15,295 nt of DNA. Origin: JAJUFS01 sp964599565 (GTDB lineage: Bacteria; Pseudomonadota; Gammaproteobacteria; Natronospirales; JAJUFS01). The stretch lies in contig CAZRFE010000058.1 of the NCBI GenBank assembly GCA_964599565.1, positions 1 through 15,295 on the forward strand. Reading direction: 5' to 3'. How positions within the stretch are numbered: position 1 is the first letter of the stretch; every line of letters starts with the position of its first letter. Below the pieces are notes generated by a model. It was not told the origin of the DNA. It worked only from the letters and a program-made list of their open reading frames with translations, and did no database searches. Made by a program: the position numbers and the translations under genes. Shown here piece by piece: positions 1 through 6,325 of the stretch.

Positions 1-299
1 TCGCGGCCGGCAGAACCCGCGCCCAGTTCCCTGCCCGCATTCGCCGAACCCAGTTCACGGCTGGCGTTGTCGCTGCCGAGTTCGCGTCCGGCATTCGCCG
101 CGCCCAGCTCGCGCCCGGCCGCATCGCTGCCGAGTTCGCGATGCGGGAGGCAGGCCGCGGGAACGACCCAGCGCGCGCTGCGCACGAGCACGGTGTGCGC
201 CTGCGGCGACTTCGCCGACCAGGCCGTCAGCGCGGGATGCGGTTGGGCTGCCACCGCAACCAGCGGCAGCAGCGCAAGCAGGAAGAGGAAAACCTTCAT
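1..299 (-). CDS. Secreted protein with tandem nonapeptide repeats (partial, C-terminus outside window)
   Basis: The open frame runs from an ATG at 299 off the left edge, giving 99 visible residues. Residues 1-18 form a signal peptide (MKVFLFLLALLPLVAVAA) with likely cleavage near A18-Q19. A short linker (19-53, one Cys at 50) follows. From residue 54 there are five back-to-back nine-residue repeats on the pattern R-E-L-G-[SA]-x-[NA]-A-[GS]: RELGSDAAG, RELGAANAG, RELGSDNAS, RELGSANAG, RELGAGSAG. The array is still running at the edge. The start is well supported: a GGAGG lies 9 bases upstream, and the ATG overlaps the stop of the upstream VanZ-like gene as ATGA, so the two are probably translationally coupled. 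The repeats are not RTX nonapeptides (no GGxGxD) or pentapeptide repeats. I do not recognise the family and assign no function beyond export. Confidence 0.75.
   Translation of the reverse strand, partial: MKVFLFLLALLPLVAVAAQPHPALTAWSAKSPQAHTVLVRSARWVVPAACLPHRELGSDAAGRELGAANAGRELGSDNASRELGSANAGRELGAGSAGR
6..140 (-). repeat. 27-bp tandem coding repeat, 5 copies
   Basis: Five contiguous 27-base units encode the nonapeptide repeats of the secreted protein. The DNA copies differ mainly by synonymous changes: the conserved Arg is CGC, CGT or AGG, Glu is GAA or GAG, Leu is CTC or CTG. The protein pattern R-E-L-G stays fixed. This looks like an old array kept by selection on the protein rather than a fresh slippage expansion. 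The array may continue past the left edge. Confidence 0.85.
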
Positions 300-745
300 G
301 TCGTTTGGCCTCCGTCGATGAACGATCGATGCACGTGCCACGCCAGCGCTCCCGCCGCCGCGGAAACGGCGAGATCGATGGGATCGAAGACGCCCGCCGC
401 CATGCCTGCGGCCTGCAGGAGTTCCCAGCTCGTCGCGGCGAGCACGGCCGCCGGCAGGCGCACCAGGAAAACGGGCGTTCCCGTCAGCAGTTCCATCGTG
501 AACAGCGCAGCGACCAGCGCCCATGCAAAGTCCGGCAGCCAGAAGCGCAAGGCGTGCGGCAGCGTCACCTCGGCGGCGAGCGGCGCGAGAAACTCATGCA
601 GCAATGCGGGCAAGAGCAGGTCTTCGAAGCGCTGCGTGTGCGAATCAAGCAGGTACAGGAACGCGCCAGCCGCCAGCAGGCCGAGGCTGCAGAACCAGGT
701 TATCCAGCGTGGTGATGAAAACGTGCCGCGAGCCGCGAGTTGCAT
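296..745 (-). CDS. Small VanZ-like integral membrane protein
   Basis: A 149-residue protein with about four hydrophobic segments (roughly 16-33, 72-88, 92-112 and 124-138). The last part, W-E-L-L-Q (107-111) followed by D-P-I-D (121-124) and a small-residue helix, resembles the VanZ-like family pattern (E-x-x-Q, then D-x-x-D before the last helix). VanZ-like proteins are inner-membrane proteins whose biochemical role is mostly unknown; VanZ itself gives low-level teicoplanin resistance. The start at 745 has a purine-rich GGGGGAAG upstream. The stop overlaps the start of the repeat protein (ATGA), so the two form a cotranslated pair. The family call rests on a short motif and is moderate; 'small membrane protein' is secure. 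Confidence 0.6.
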   Translation of the reverse strand: MQLAARGTFSSPRWITWFCSLGLLAAGAFLYLLDSHTQRFEDLLLPALLHEFLAPLAAEVTLPHALRFWLPDFAWALVAALFTMELLTGTPVFLVRLPAAVLAATSWELLQAAGMAAGVFDPIDLAVSAAAGALAWHVHRSFIDGGQTT

Positions 746-808
746 CGGCTTCCCCCGGAACTCAAGTCAGTGCATTCGCGCAAGGAGAATTTAGCGAGGT
801 TTTTACAT

Positions 809-841
809 AACAGCCAGCAAAAATTTCATGTTGTGGCTGTT
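809..841. promoter_or_regulatory. Inverted repeat in AT-rich intergenic spacer (candidate operator)
   Basis: AACAGCCA (809-816) and TGGCTGTT (834-841) form perfect 8-base arms around a 17-base AT-rich spacer. They sit about 65 bases upstream of the VanZ-like gene, in the only AT-rich patch nearby (about 785-860). The rest of the 746-893 gap holds no open frame or U-tract terminator. I could not place a convincing -35/-10 pair. A dimeric regulator site or a loose RNA hairpin are both possible. Confidence 0.3.
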
Positions 842-893
842 CGGTGAGCGTTAATGCAACCGTTCATCCGAATCGGCGATGAAAATGGGACGC

Positions 894-1310
894 TCAAGGC
901 ACAACGTACCCGGATGGCGTGATGCGCAGCGTGCCTTCGCGAGGATCCTCGCGAAAGAAAAGCCCACCTGTGCGCGTCGATTCCGCGGGAATGAAATCAA
1001 GCGTTGCCTGCGCGGAATCCGTGGCGAAACCGAAACGGCTGAGACTGCCGCTGATGACCACGCTTGACGCTGTCGTGCCGCCGTCGTTGTGCGCCTCGAA
1101 GATCACCAGGAAGTCCTCGCCGTTCTCGCGGATTTCAACGACTTCGACAAGCACGTTCGGCGGCGAATGATCGCCGGCGATCGCGTGATGCATGAGGTAT
1201 CCCAGCAGCAGGACGACCATCAGGAGGCCGCTGCCCGCGATGACGCGCTCCCACAGCGGCGGGCGGCCGCGCGCGCCGTACTTGTGCTGCTCGGGATGCG
1301 AGTTCGTCAT
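894..1310 (-). CDS. TIGR02588 family protein (single-pass membrane, unknown function)
   Basis: 138 residues: a short charged N-terminus, one membrane helix (about 21-42), then a periplasmic domain (about 46-138) rich in beta strand. Phrases such as NVLVEVVEIRENGEDFLVIF and the ending GTLRITPSGYVVP match my memory of family TIGR02588, whose function is unknown. An ATG at 1310 is chosen rather than the longer frame to 1490. It overlaps the stop of the upstream TIGR02587 gene by one base (TGATG), and the longer extension is low-complexity Arg-rich sequence inside that gene. The partner gene directly upstream strongly supports the assignment, because the two families are known to occur as a pair. 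Confidence 0.75.
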   Translation of the reverse strand: MTNSHPEQHKYGARGRPPLWERVIAGSGLLMVVLLLGYLMHHAIAGDHSPPNVLVEVVEIRENGEDFLVIFEAHNDGGTTASSVVISGSLSRFGFATDSAQATLDFIPAESTRTGGLFFREDPREGTLRITPSGYVVP

Positions 1311-2152
1311 CAGACCACCAGCCGCGCCAGTGCGGCGCCGAATGCCGCGGGAAAGCCGAGCACCGTCGTGGTCATCACGCCGCGCGACAGCGACAGCCCG
1401 TCGAAACGTCCGAACGTCCACATCACGTACGCGCTCACGAGCAGCGCGATGGCGTAGCCGACAACGGTGAAGTGCAATGCAAGCCGCCACAGCGTGACGT
1501 TCTCCGGGCGCCGGTGGTGACCGCGAAAATCCAGCGCATAGACCGTTGCATGCATGATGAGCAGCGATGTCAGCACCAGCACGATCGCGTGCCAGCCTGT
1601 CATCATGTAGGCGATCACGATCATCTCTTCCGTCGGTGCGACGTTGAACGCGATGAACAGTGCACCGGCGAGCATGATGAACAGCTCGCCGCCGTATTTC
1701 GCGCGGCGCCGCTCCTCGCGGTTCTGCTCGTTGCCGAGCTGCTTGCTGGCGACGATCGCACCGATGCTCGCGGGAAACGACAGCACCGCGATCTTGCCGA
1801 TCACTTCATCGACCGACATCGACACGTTGAGCACGCCGAACATGCACAGGAAGACGATCGACGTCAGCGTGCCCGCACTGAACGCGACGAGCGCATCGAC
1901 GATGTCGTCGTACCAGTTCCACGTTTCGCGAAAGCCAGAGTAACGCGACAGCCCGATGAGGATCGGCAGCAGCACGATGATGAACAGCGCAAGGCGTACA
2001 CGTTCGAGGTACATGCCGAGCCACCACATTTCCATGGTCATCAGCAGCGGCAGCGAGAACAGCAGCGCGCCCGCGATCGCGCGCGCGAAGTCGTTCCAGA
2101 ACTCGCGGTTGTCCGGCTGCGCAATCACCATGGAGCGATGTGCATCGATCAT
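1310..2152 (-). CDS. TIGR02587 family integral membrane protein (unknown function)
   Basis: About 280 residues with some seven hydrophobic segments. The N-terminal ARAIAGALLFSLPLLMTMEM followed by WWLG and the NVAPTEEMIVIAYMMT stretch recall family TIGR02587, an uncharacterised membrane family found beside TIGR02588, as here. The start is uncertain: an ATG at 2152 gives MIDAHRSM and is used here; ATGs at 2188 (a 292-residue form) and about 2131 are alternatives, none with a clear Shine-Dalgarno sequence. It is divergent from the PAP2-like gene. The stop overlaps the start of the TIGR02588 gene, implying cotranscription and possibly a complex. No catalytic motif is visible. Confidence 0.75.
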   Translation of the reverse strand: MIDAHRSMVIAQPDNREFWNDFARAIAGALLFSLPLLMTMEMWWLGMYLERVRLALFIIVLLPILIGLSRYSGFRETWNWYDDIVDALVAFSAGTLTSIVFLCMFGVLNVSMSVDEVIGKIAVLSFPASIGAIVASKQLGNEQNREERRRAKYGGELFIMLAGALFIAFNVAPTEEMIVIAYMMTGWHAIVLVLTSLLIMHATVYALDFRGHHRRPENVTLWRLALHFTVVGYAIALLVSAYVMWTFGRFDGLSLSRGVMTTTVLGFPAAFGAALARLVV

Positions 2153-2249
2153 CGGACACCAATAGCAACGCGCAGGCGGCATACCCATCGGGTGTCGGGA
2201 GGAGGAAACGGTTCAGCGCCGTGTGTTTCCCGTAGGCGTGCGTGCGCTT

Positions 2250-3077
2250 ATGCTGCCATTCATGTTGCCCGTCCGACACTGCATCGCGGTTGCGCTGCTC
2301 GCGGTACTCGCCGCCGGCTGCGCGCGCGCACCCACCCACCGCACGGATCATGACGGTGATTCCGCGCTCACGCGGCTCGTTCAGCACTCGATGAACGATT
2401 ACCGCCGGCATTACGACGCGGACAGCCTGCTTGACCTCCTGCCGCCGCTCGCACTCGCCGGCGCACTCGCCAACACGAGCGCGGATCGCAGGATTCGCGA
2501 CGCCTGGCAGGACGACGCGCGCAGTGATTTCTCGGATGAACTTGCGGATGTCTTCCTTGAGGTCGGTGACGCCGCGCAGAACCGCTGGTCGGCTCCCGCC
2601 TACTCGCTCACCATGCTCGCCGCCGGCTACACCGGAAGGATCGAGGACGATTCCACGGCGGCGACATGGGCGGAACGTGCGCTGCGCGCGAACGTGCTCG
2701 GTGCGCCGCAGGCCTGGATGTTCACCTACATGCTCGGCAGTCACCGTCCCGGCGCCGGCGAATCGGACTGGAATCCGTGGAACGACAACGACGGTGTGAG
2801 CGGGCATTCGTTCTACGGCGCGGTTCCCTTCCTCACCGCGGCACGGATGGCGGACACGCCGGGCTGGCGCTGCACGTGGTACGCGCTCTCCGTGCTGCCT
2901 GCTTACTCGCGCATCAACCACGACAACCACTACACCTCCCAGGCGGTGATGGGCTGGTCGATCGCGTGGCTTGCGACGGCCACGATCGCGGAAGATCCGG
3001 CGCGCGACGACGGCGTGTCGTTCATGCCGGTACTGACGCCGGATGGCGGCTACGTGCTCGTGAGCTGGAGTTTCTGA
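2250..3077 (+). CDS. PAP2-superfamily phosphatase-like lipoprotein
   Basis: 275 residues. The N-terminus is a lipoprotein signal with lipobox L-A-A-G-C, so Cys24 is probably lipidated. The C-terminal half carries PAP2 (acid phosphatase/lipid phosphatase) motifs: an R-P pair (166-167, motif 1), V-S-G-H-S with His186 (motif 2), and S-R-x5-H-x3 (220-230, motif 3). In motif 3 the usual final Asp is Gln (position 231), and the Lys of motif 1 is Thr, so the active site is unusual. The family dephosphorylates lipid phosphates or other phosphoesters outside the cytoplasm; the substrate here is unknown. The start could also be the GTG at 2223 or the ATG at 2262; 2250 or 2262 fits the signal peptide best. 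The gene ends one base before the stop of the convergent oxidoreductase. Confidence 0.75.
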   Translation: MLPFMLPVRHCIAVALLAVLAAGCARAPTHRTDHDGDSALTRLVQHSMNDYRRHYDADSLLDLLPPLALAGALANTSADRRIRDAWQDDARSDFSDELADVFLEVGDAAQNRWSAPAYSLTMLAAGYTGRIEDDSTAATWAERALRANVLGAPQAWMFTYMLGSHRPGAGESDWNPWNDNDGVSGHSFYGAVPFLTAARMADTPGWRCTWYALSVLPAYSRINHDNHYTSQAVMGWSIAWLATATIAEDPARDDGVSFMPVLTPDGGYVLVSWSF

Positions 3078-3078
3078 G

Positions 3079-4581
3079 TCAGGTTCCGGCGGCGGGCAGG
3101 TCCTGCGTCGCCGGTCCTTCGATCACCGTTCCTTCATGGCTGAAACGCGAACCGTGGCACGGGCAATCCCAGGTCCGCTCCGCGCTGTTCCACGTCACCG
3201 TGCAGCCAAGATGCGTGCAGCGCGCGGAATGCACGAAGAGCTGGCCGGACTCATCTTTATAGGCGGCGACCTGGTGGTTGCCGTGACCGGCAACGCAAGC
3301 CTCGCCCGGGCCGAGATCCTCGATCCTGCCTTCCTGCGGATGACGGAAGCGATCGCGGATGAAGTGATAGCCGACCTTTGCGTTGTCCTTCGTGAAACGC
3401 TTCATCGAGGAATCGAGCGTCAGGCGGTGCGGATCGTAAAGCCAGGCGTAATCCGCCTTGAAGCCATTGATGGCACGCGCGATCAGGAGCGCGCTCGCGG
3501 TGCCGTTGGTGATGCCCCACTTCGCGAAACCGGTCGCGGTATATACGTGGTCGCTGGAACGCCACGCCGTGCCGGCGTACGGGAGCGCATCCACCGTCAC
3601 GCCATCCTGCGCGGACCAGCGATGCGTGATTTCCGTGACGCCGAAATGCTTCTCCGCCCACGCCGCGAGATCGGTGTAGTTCTGCTGCGCATCGTAATCC
3701 TCGCCCACGGGATGACCGTTGCCCGCAACCGCGAGCAGCAGCCGGTTGCCGTCGGGGATGGTGCGTATCGAGCGCGTCGGCGTATCGCAACTGATGAACA
3801 TGCCTTCCGGCGCGCGCGCCGGATCGACCGGGCCCGCGACGACATAGGCGCGCATCGCGCGCACGCGCGCAAAGAACAGGCCGCGATCCATGAAGGGATA
3901 GTGCGTGGCAAGAATCACGTCGCCTGCGTTGATCGTGCCCGACTCGGTTTCGACACGGCAGCCCGTGCTCGTGTCAATGCCCACCGCGCGCGTGCCTTCG
4001 TGTATCACGCCGCCGGCGGTTTCGACGCGCGATGCGAGTCCGTGCAGGTATTTCACCGCATGGAACTGCGCCTGGTTGTCGATCATCACGCCGCCGGGCA
4101 CCGCAAACGGCAGCGGCATGTCGCGAACAAGCTTCGCCTTCGCACCGGCGTTCTTCGCCGCTTCCACTTCCTCCAGCATGCGATCGAGCGCGTCGGCGGT
4201 CTCGCAATAGACATAGTTCGCCTTGCGCTCGAGATCGCACTCGATGCCTTCGTGCTCCACCACCTTCTCGATCCAGCGCAGCGCGACATCGTTCGCATGC
4301 GCGTAGACCTCGGCCGTGCGCGCATCGTGCAGCGCGGTGAGACGGTGGTAGATGAGGCCGTGACCGATCGTGATCTTGCCGGTCGTGTGTCCTGTAGCGC
4401 CATGACCAACACCGTGCATGTCGATCACCACCACGCGCCTGCCCTGCTTCGCAAGCTCGTACGCCGCCGTCAGGCCGACAATGCCCGCACCGATGACGGC
4501 GACATCCGCGTCGGTGTCGCCGTCCAGCGGCGGGCGTCGCGCAGCGTGCGCGGATTCTAGCCAGTAGGAATTGGACTGCAC
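3079..4581 (-). CDS. FAD-dependent oxidoreductase with C-terminal Rieske [2Fe-2S] domain
   Basis: 500 residues. An N-terminal Rossmann FAD-binding motif, V-I-G-A-G-I-V-G (about 29-36), opens a DAO-type (glycine oxidase/D-amino-acid dehydrogenase-like) flavoprotein domain of about 380 residues. A Rieske domain closes the protein: C-T-H-L-G-C (455-460) and C-P-C-H-G-S (473-478). Ligands are C455, H457, C473 and H476, with C460 and C475 placed to form the disulfide of bc1-type Rieske centres. This fusion is a known class. The flavin probably passes electrons to the cluster; the substrate is unknown. A GTG at 4581 is chosen because GGGAG lies about six bases upstream; the longer frame starts at a TTG (4617) with no good ribosome site. 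No signal peptide is seen, so it is likely cytoplasmic. It is divergent from the arsenate reductase gene. Confidence 0.88.
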   Translation of the reverse strand: MQSNSYWLESAHAARRPPLDGDTDADVAVIGAGIVGLTAAYELAKQGRRVVVIDMHGVGHGATGHTTGKITIGHGLIYHRLTALHDARTAEVYAHANDVALRWIEKVVEHEGIECDLERKANYVYCETADALDRMLEEVEAAKNAGAKAKLVRDMPLPFAVPGGVMIDNQAQFHAVKYLHGLASRVETAGGVIHEGTRAVGIDTSTGCRVETESGTINAGDVILATHYPFMDRGLFFARVRAMRAYVVAGPVDPARAPEGMFISCDTPTRSIRTIPDGNRLLLAVAGNGHPVGEDYDAQQNYTDLAAWAEKHFGVTEITHRWSAQDGVTVDALPYAGTAWRSSDHVYTATGFAKWGITNGTASALLIARAINGFKADYAWLYDPHRLTLDSSMKRFTKDNAKVGYHFIRDRFRHPQEGRIEDLGPGEACVAGHGNHQVAAYKDESGQLFVHSARCTHLGCTVTWNSAERTWDCPCHGSRFSHEGTVIEGPATQDLPAAGT

Positions 4582-4710
4582 GCGGATCTCCCGGGCGAAC
4601 CTTGCCGAGCGCGCCAACGCGCGCAGGTTGCTCCGAAACTAGCACCGCACGGAACGGCCAGACATGCAGGATCAACCCCGCACGTTTTTCCTCATGCTGT
4701 CTTGCGCACC

Positions 4711-4740
4711 TCGCCCATCGATTCGAGAATCGCGGGGCGA
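4711..4740. promoter_or_regulatory. 30-bp nested dyad upstream of arsC (candidate operator or 5' UTR hairpin)
   Basis: Two nested inverted repeats share one centre: outer arms TCGCCC (4711-4716) and GGGCGA (4735-4740), inner arms CGATTC (4719-4724) and GAATCG (4727-4732), with a 2-base centre. It ends 21 bases before the arsC start and just before its Shine-Dalgarno. A weak -35-like TTGCGC at about 4703-4708 would place GAGAAT (4725-4730) as a -10 inside the dyad, a typical place for a repressor site. In RNA it would form a strong hairpin next to the ribosome site. Which use, if any, is real cannot be told from sequence. Confidence 0.4.
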
Positions 4741-4761
4741 TATGACCGGGAGACTCAAGCG

Positions 4762-5187
4762 ATGAAGCGCGTACTGTTCCTGTGCACCGGCAACGCCTGC
4801 CGCAGCCAGATGTGCGAAGGCTGGGCGAAACACCTGCTCGGCGGGCAGATCGAAGCCTTTTCCGCGGGGACGGCGCCGCATGGCGTCGACCCTCGCGCGA
4901 TACGGGTCATGGCGGAAGCCGGCGTCGATATCTCGCACCACGAATCAACGCACGTTGCTGCGTTTGAGGATGTTGCTTTCGATCTTGTCGTCACCGTCTG
5001 CGACAACGCGGCGGAAGCGTGCCCTGTCTTTCCGGGTGCTGCGAGAAGGATTCACCACGGCTTCGACGATCCGCCGCGCCTTGCCGGCGCCGCCGCCTCC
5101 GACGAAGAGGCGCTCGTTCACTATCGGCGTGTGCGCGATGAAATTCGCGCGTTCATCGAAGCGCTTCCCCGGCATCTCGCCGGCTGA
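4762..5187 (+). CDS. arsC: Arsenate reductase, low-molecular-weight phosphatase fold (ArsC, thioredoxin-coupled type)
   Basis: 141 residues. The P-loop C-x5-R is C8-T-G-N-A-C-R14 followed by S-Q-M, as in LMW tyrosine phosphatases and the related arsenate reductases. C80 and C87 sit in V-T-V-C-x6-C-P, the redox cysteine pair of the thioredoxin-coupled ArsC (C82/C89 in the S. aureus enzyme). F-D-D-P-P (101-105) supplies the general-acid Asp. Together these favour arsenate reduction, As(V) to As(III), over tyrosine phosphatase. The ATG at 4762 has GGGAG nine bases upstream; an earlier ATG at 4702 lies before the dyad and lacks support. No arsR, arsB or acr3 gene is in the window, so this is a solitary arsC here. 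A phosphatase role is less likely but possible. Confidence 0.85.
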   Translation: MKRVLFLCTGNACRSQMCEGWAKHLLGGQIEAFSAGTAPHGVDPRAIRVMAEAGVDISHHESTHVAAFEDVAFDLVVTVCDNAAEACPVFPGAARRIHHGFDDPPRLAGAAASDEEALVHYRRVRDEIRAFIEALPRHLAG

Positions 5188-5190
5188 CAC

Positions 5191-5574
5191 TCAGCGCATC
5201 GAATCGCGTTCGCCGGTTTCGTCCCGGGGAAAAAGCAGCGCGGGAACCAGCGCGAACAGCGGCAGCATGGAAAGCAGCGCCATGCCGCCGTCATAGAAAC
5301 GCACGGCGCCAAACACGTGAACGAGGGTGACCAGCAGCACGCGCCGCAGCGCGCGACGCTGCAACCGCCTGCGCAGCAGCAGGAACGCAAACCACGCGCT
5401 GATCGCAAACGTGAGCAGCGTCCAGGCGTTGAACAGCATGTCGCCGCGCATCGCCCCGTCGATGCCGAACAAACGCAGCAGCCACAGGCGAACCACGCTG
5501 AGCGCAAGCAGGACGAACAACAGCCCCGCGCCATTTTCCGGCCGGGCGAGATAGGTCTTGAGCGTGCGGAGCAT
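5191..5574 (-). CDS. Small multi-pass membrane protein, unknown function
   Basis: 127 residues with about four hydrophobic segments (roughly 17-37, 46-68, 78-92 and 98-116) and an Arg-rich loop (68-79) that is probably cytoplasmic. I recognise no family. An ATG at 5574 is chosen because AGGA lies about eight bases upstream; ATGs at 5592 and 5673 lack a ribosome site. The gene converges on arsC with a 3-base gap. The 140-base spacer upstream (5575-5714) holds no convincing gene and must contain the divergent promoters for this gene and the small plus-strand gene at 5715. Confidence 0.6.
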   Translation of the reverse strand: MLRTLKTYLARPENGAGLLFVLLALSVVRLWLLRLFGIDGAMRGDMLFNAWTLLTFAISAWFAFLLLRRRLQRRALRRVLLVTLVHVFGAVRFYDGGMALLSMLPLFALVPALLFPRDETGERDSMR

Positions 5575-5714
5575 GTTCACATCCTGCGACATTTCGATGC
5601 GCGCGATTATGACGCATGCAGCCATCGTGCGGCCAACATGCTCGTGCTTGGAATGAACCCGCGCAATCGCCATATCGGTGGATGCGTCATTTCACGCGAT
5701 CGCGGAGAAGCGCA

Positions 5715-5894
5715 ATGCAGGCAGGTGCGCCAGCCAGCGGCAGCACGGAACGTGAATTTCTCTCTGCCGGCGATCCCGACGGCACCGGCAAGGTGCGATG
5801 CCTTCCCGTCGTCACGGCGATGCCGGAACCACCCCTGCCGATGAGTGAGTCCACGCGGGTCGAAAGCCTGATTTTCGACGAGCGCATGGCGTGA
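5715..5894 (+). CDS. Small hypothetical protein (59 residues)
   Basis: A 59-residue frame with a strong Shine-Dalgarno (GGAGA six to seven bases before the ATG). The sequence begins MQAGAPASGSTEREFLSAGD and is polar, with a proline-rich middle (PEPPLP) and one Cys; no membrane helix or known domain is seen. It is the first gene after a divergent spacer and precedes the 124-residue gene in the same orientation, whose ribosome site is almost identical (GCGGAGAAGCGC here, GCGGAGAAACGC there). Minus-strand frames over the same bases have no ribosome site. The ribosome site is the main support; conservation is untested. Confidence 0.4.
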   Translation: MQAGAPASGSTEREFLSAGDPDGTGKVRCLPVVTAMPEPPLPMSESTRVESLIFDERMA

Positions 5895-5950
5895 TGTCAT
5901 AACACGACGCGACGCGTGTTCTCCCGCGCGCGCGAACAGCGGAGAAACGC

Positions 5951-6325
5951 ATGGCAACACGACAACGCACGCGCGGCTACGACGCGTCGCTTCTGAAACA
6001 GCTCTTCGAGCGCACCGGCAGCTGGGCGCGCAACTGGGACGATGTGCTGCGCTACCTGGAAGATCCGGTCGCGACGTTCACCACGCCCGAGCTCATCGAC
6101 GATGTGCGGCACCTGAAGGACGACAACATCCATTTCACGACGGACTACCGGAAGATGTGGCAGGAACTGACCGGCGAGAACATCGGCAACGTGCCCGCGC
6201 CCGAAACGCTCGACGACGACCCTGCCGCCAGGGCGTCATCGCGCATGCTTGACGTGCTTCGACGCGTCGAGTCGCGCGAGTACCGCGAAATGGCGCAACG
6301 CATGGCATCGGGCCGCACCGACTGA
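5951..6325 (+). CDS. Hypothetical protein (124 residues), unknown function
   Basis: A soluble, charged, mostly helical-looking protein with no signal peptide or membrane segment. The start ATG has GGAGA about seven bases upstream. Noted stretches are WARNWDDVLRYLEDP (about 26-40) and TTDYRKMWQELTGENIG (about 64-80). I recognise no family. Its stop (TGA, 6323-6325) is in the same frame as the nitroreductase relic that follows, so its last residues may have been shaped by the deletion that made that relic. Codon use resembles the neighbours, which supports a real gene. Confidence 0.6.
   Translation: MATRQRTRGYDASLLKQLFERTGSWARNWDDVLRYLEDPVATFTTPELIDDVRHLKDDNIHFTTDYRKMWQELTGENIGNVPAPETLDDDPAARASSRMLDVLRRVESREYREMAQRMASGRTD

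Noticed and set aside
6..140. CRISPR array
   Set aside because: The 27-bp units are directly adjacent, in frame with a coding sequence, and have no spacers.
67..321. A plus-strand frame with LPSSRP-like repeats
   Set aside because: It is the antisense reading of the nonapeptide array; the minus frame has the signal peptide, ribosome site and coupling.
1472..2353. A 293-residue plus-strand frame across the TIGR02587 gene and the start of the PAP2 gene
   Set aside because: Composition is Arg/His/Asp-rich shadow sequence, and it collides with the lipoprotein signal in another frame.
3136..4560. A 474-residue plus-strand open frame opposite the FAD-Rieske gene
   Set aside because: Shadow of a gene with clear FAD and Rieske motifs; its translation is Arg/Ala/His-rich and has no ribosome site.
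5901..5920. Inverted repeat AACACG/CGTGTT between the two small genes as a terminator
   Set aside because: Short arms, GC-rich surroundings and no T tract; kept only as a note in the small-gene finding.
6323..6325. TGA read as selenocysteine, joining the 124-residue gene to the nitroreductase relic
   Set aside because: Nitroreductases have no Sec there, the upstream part is not nitroreductase, and no suitable hairpin was seen directly after the TGA.
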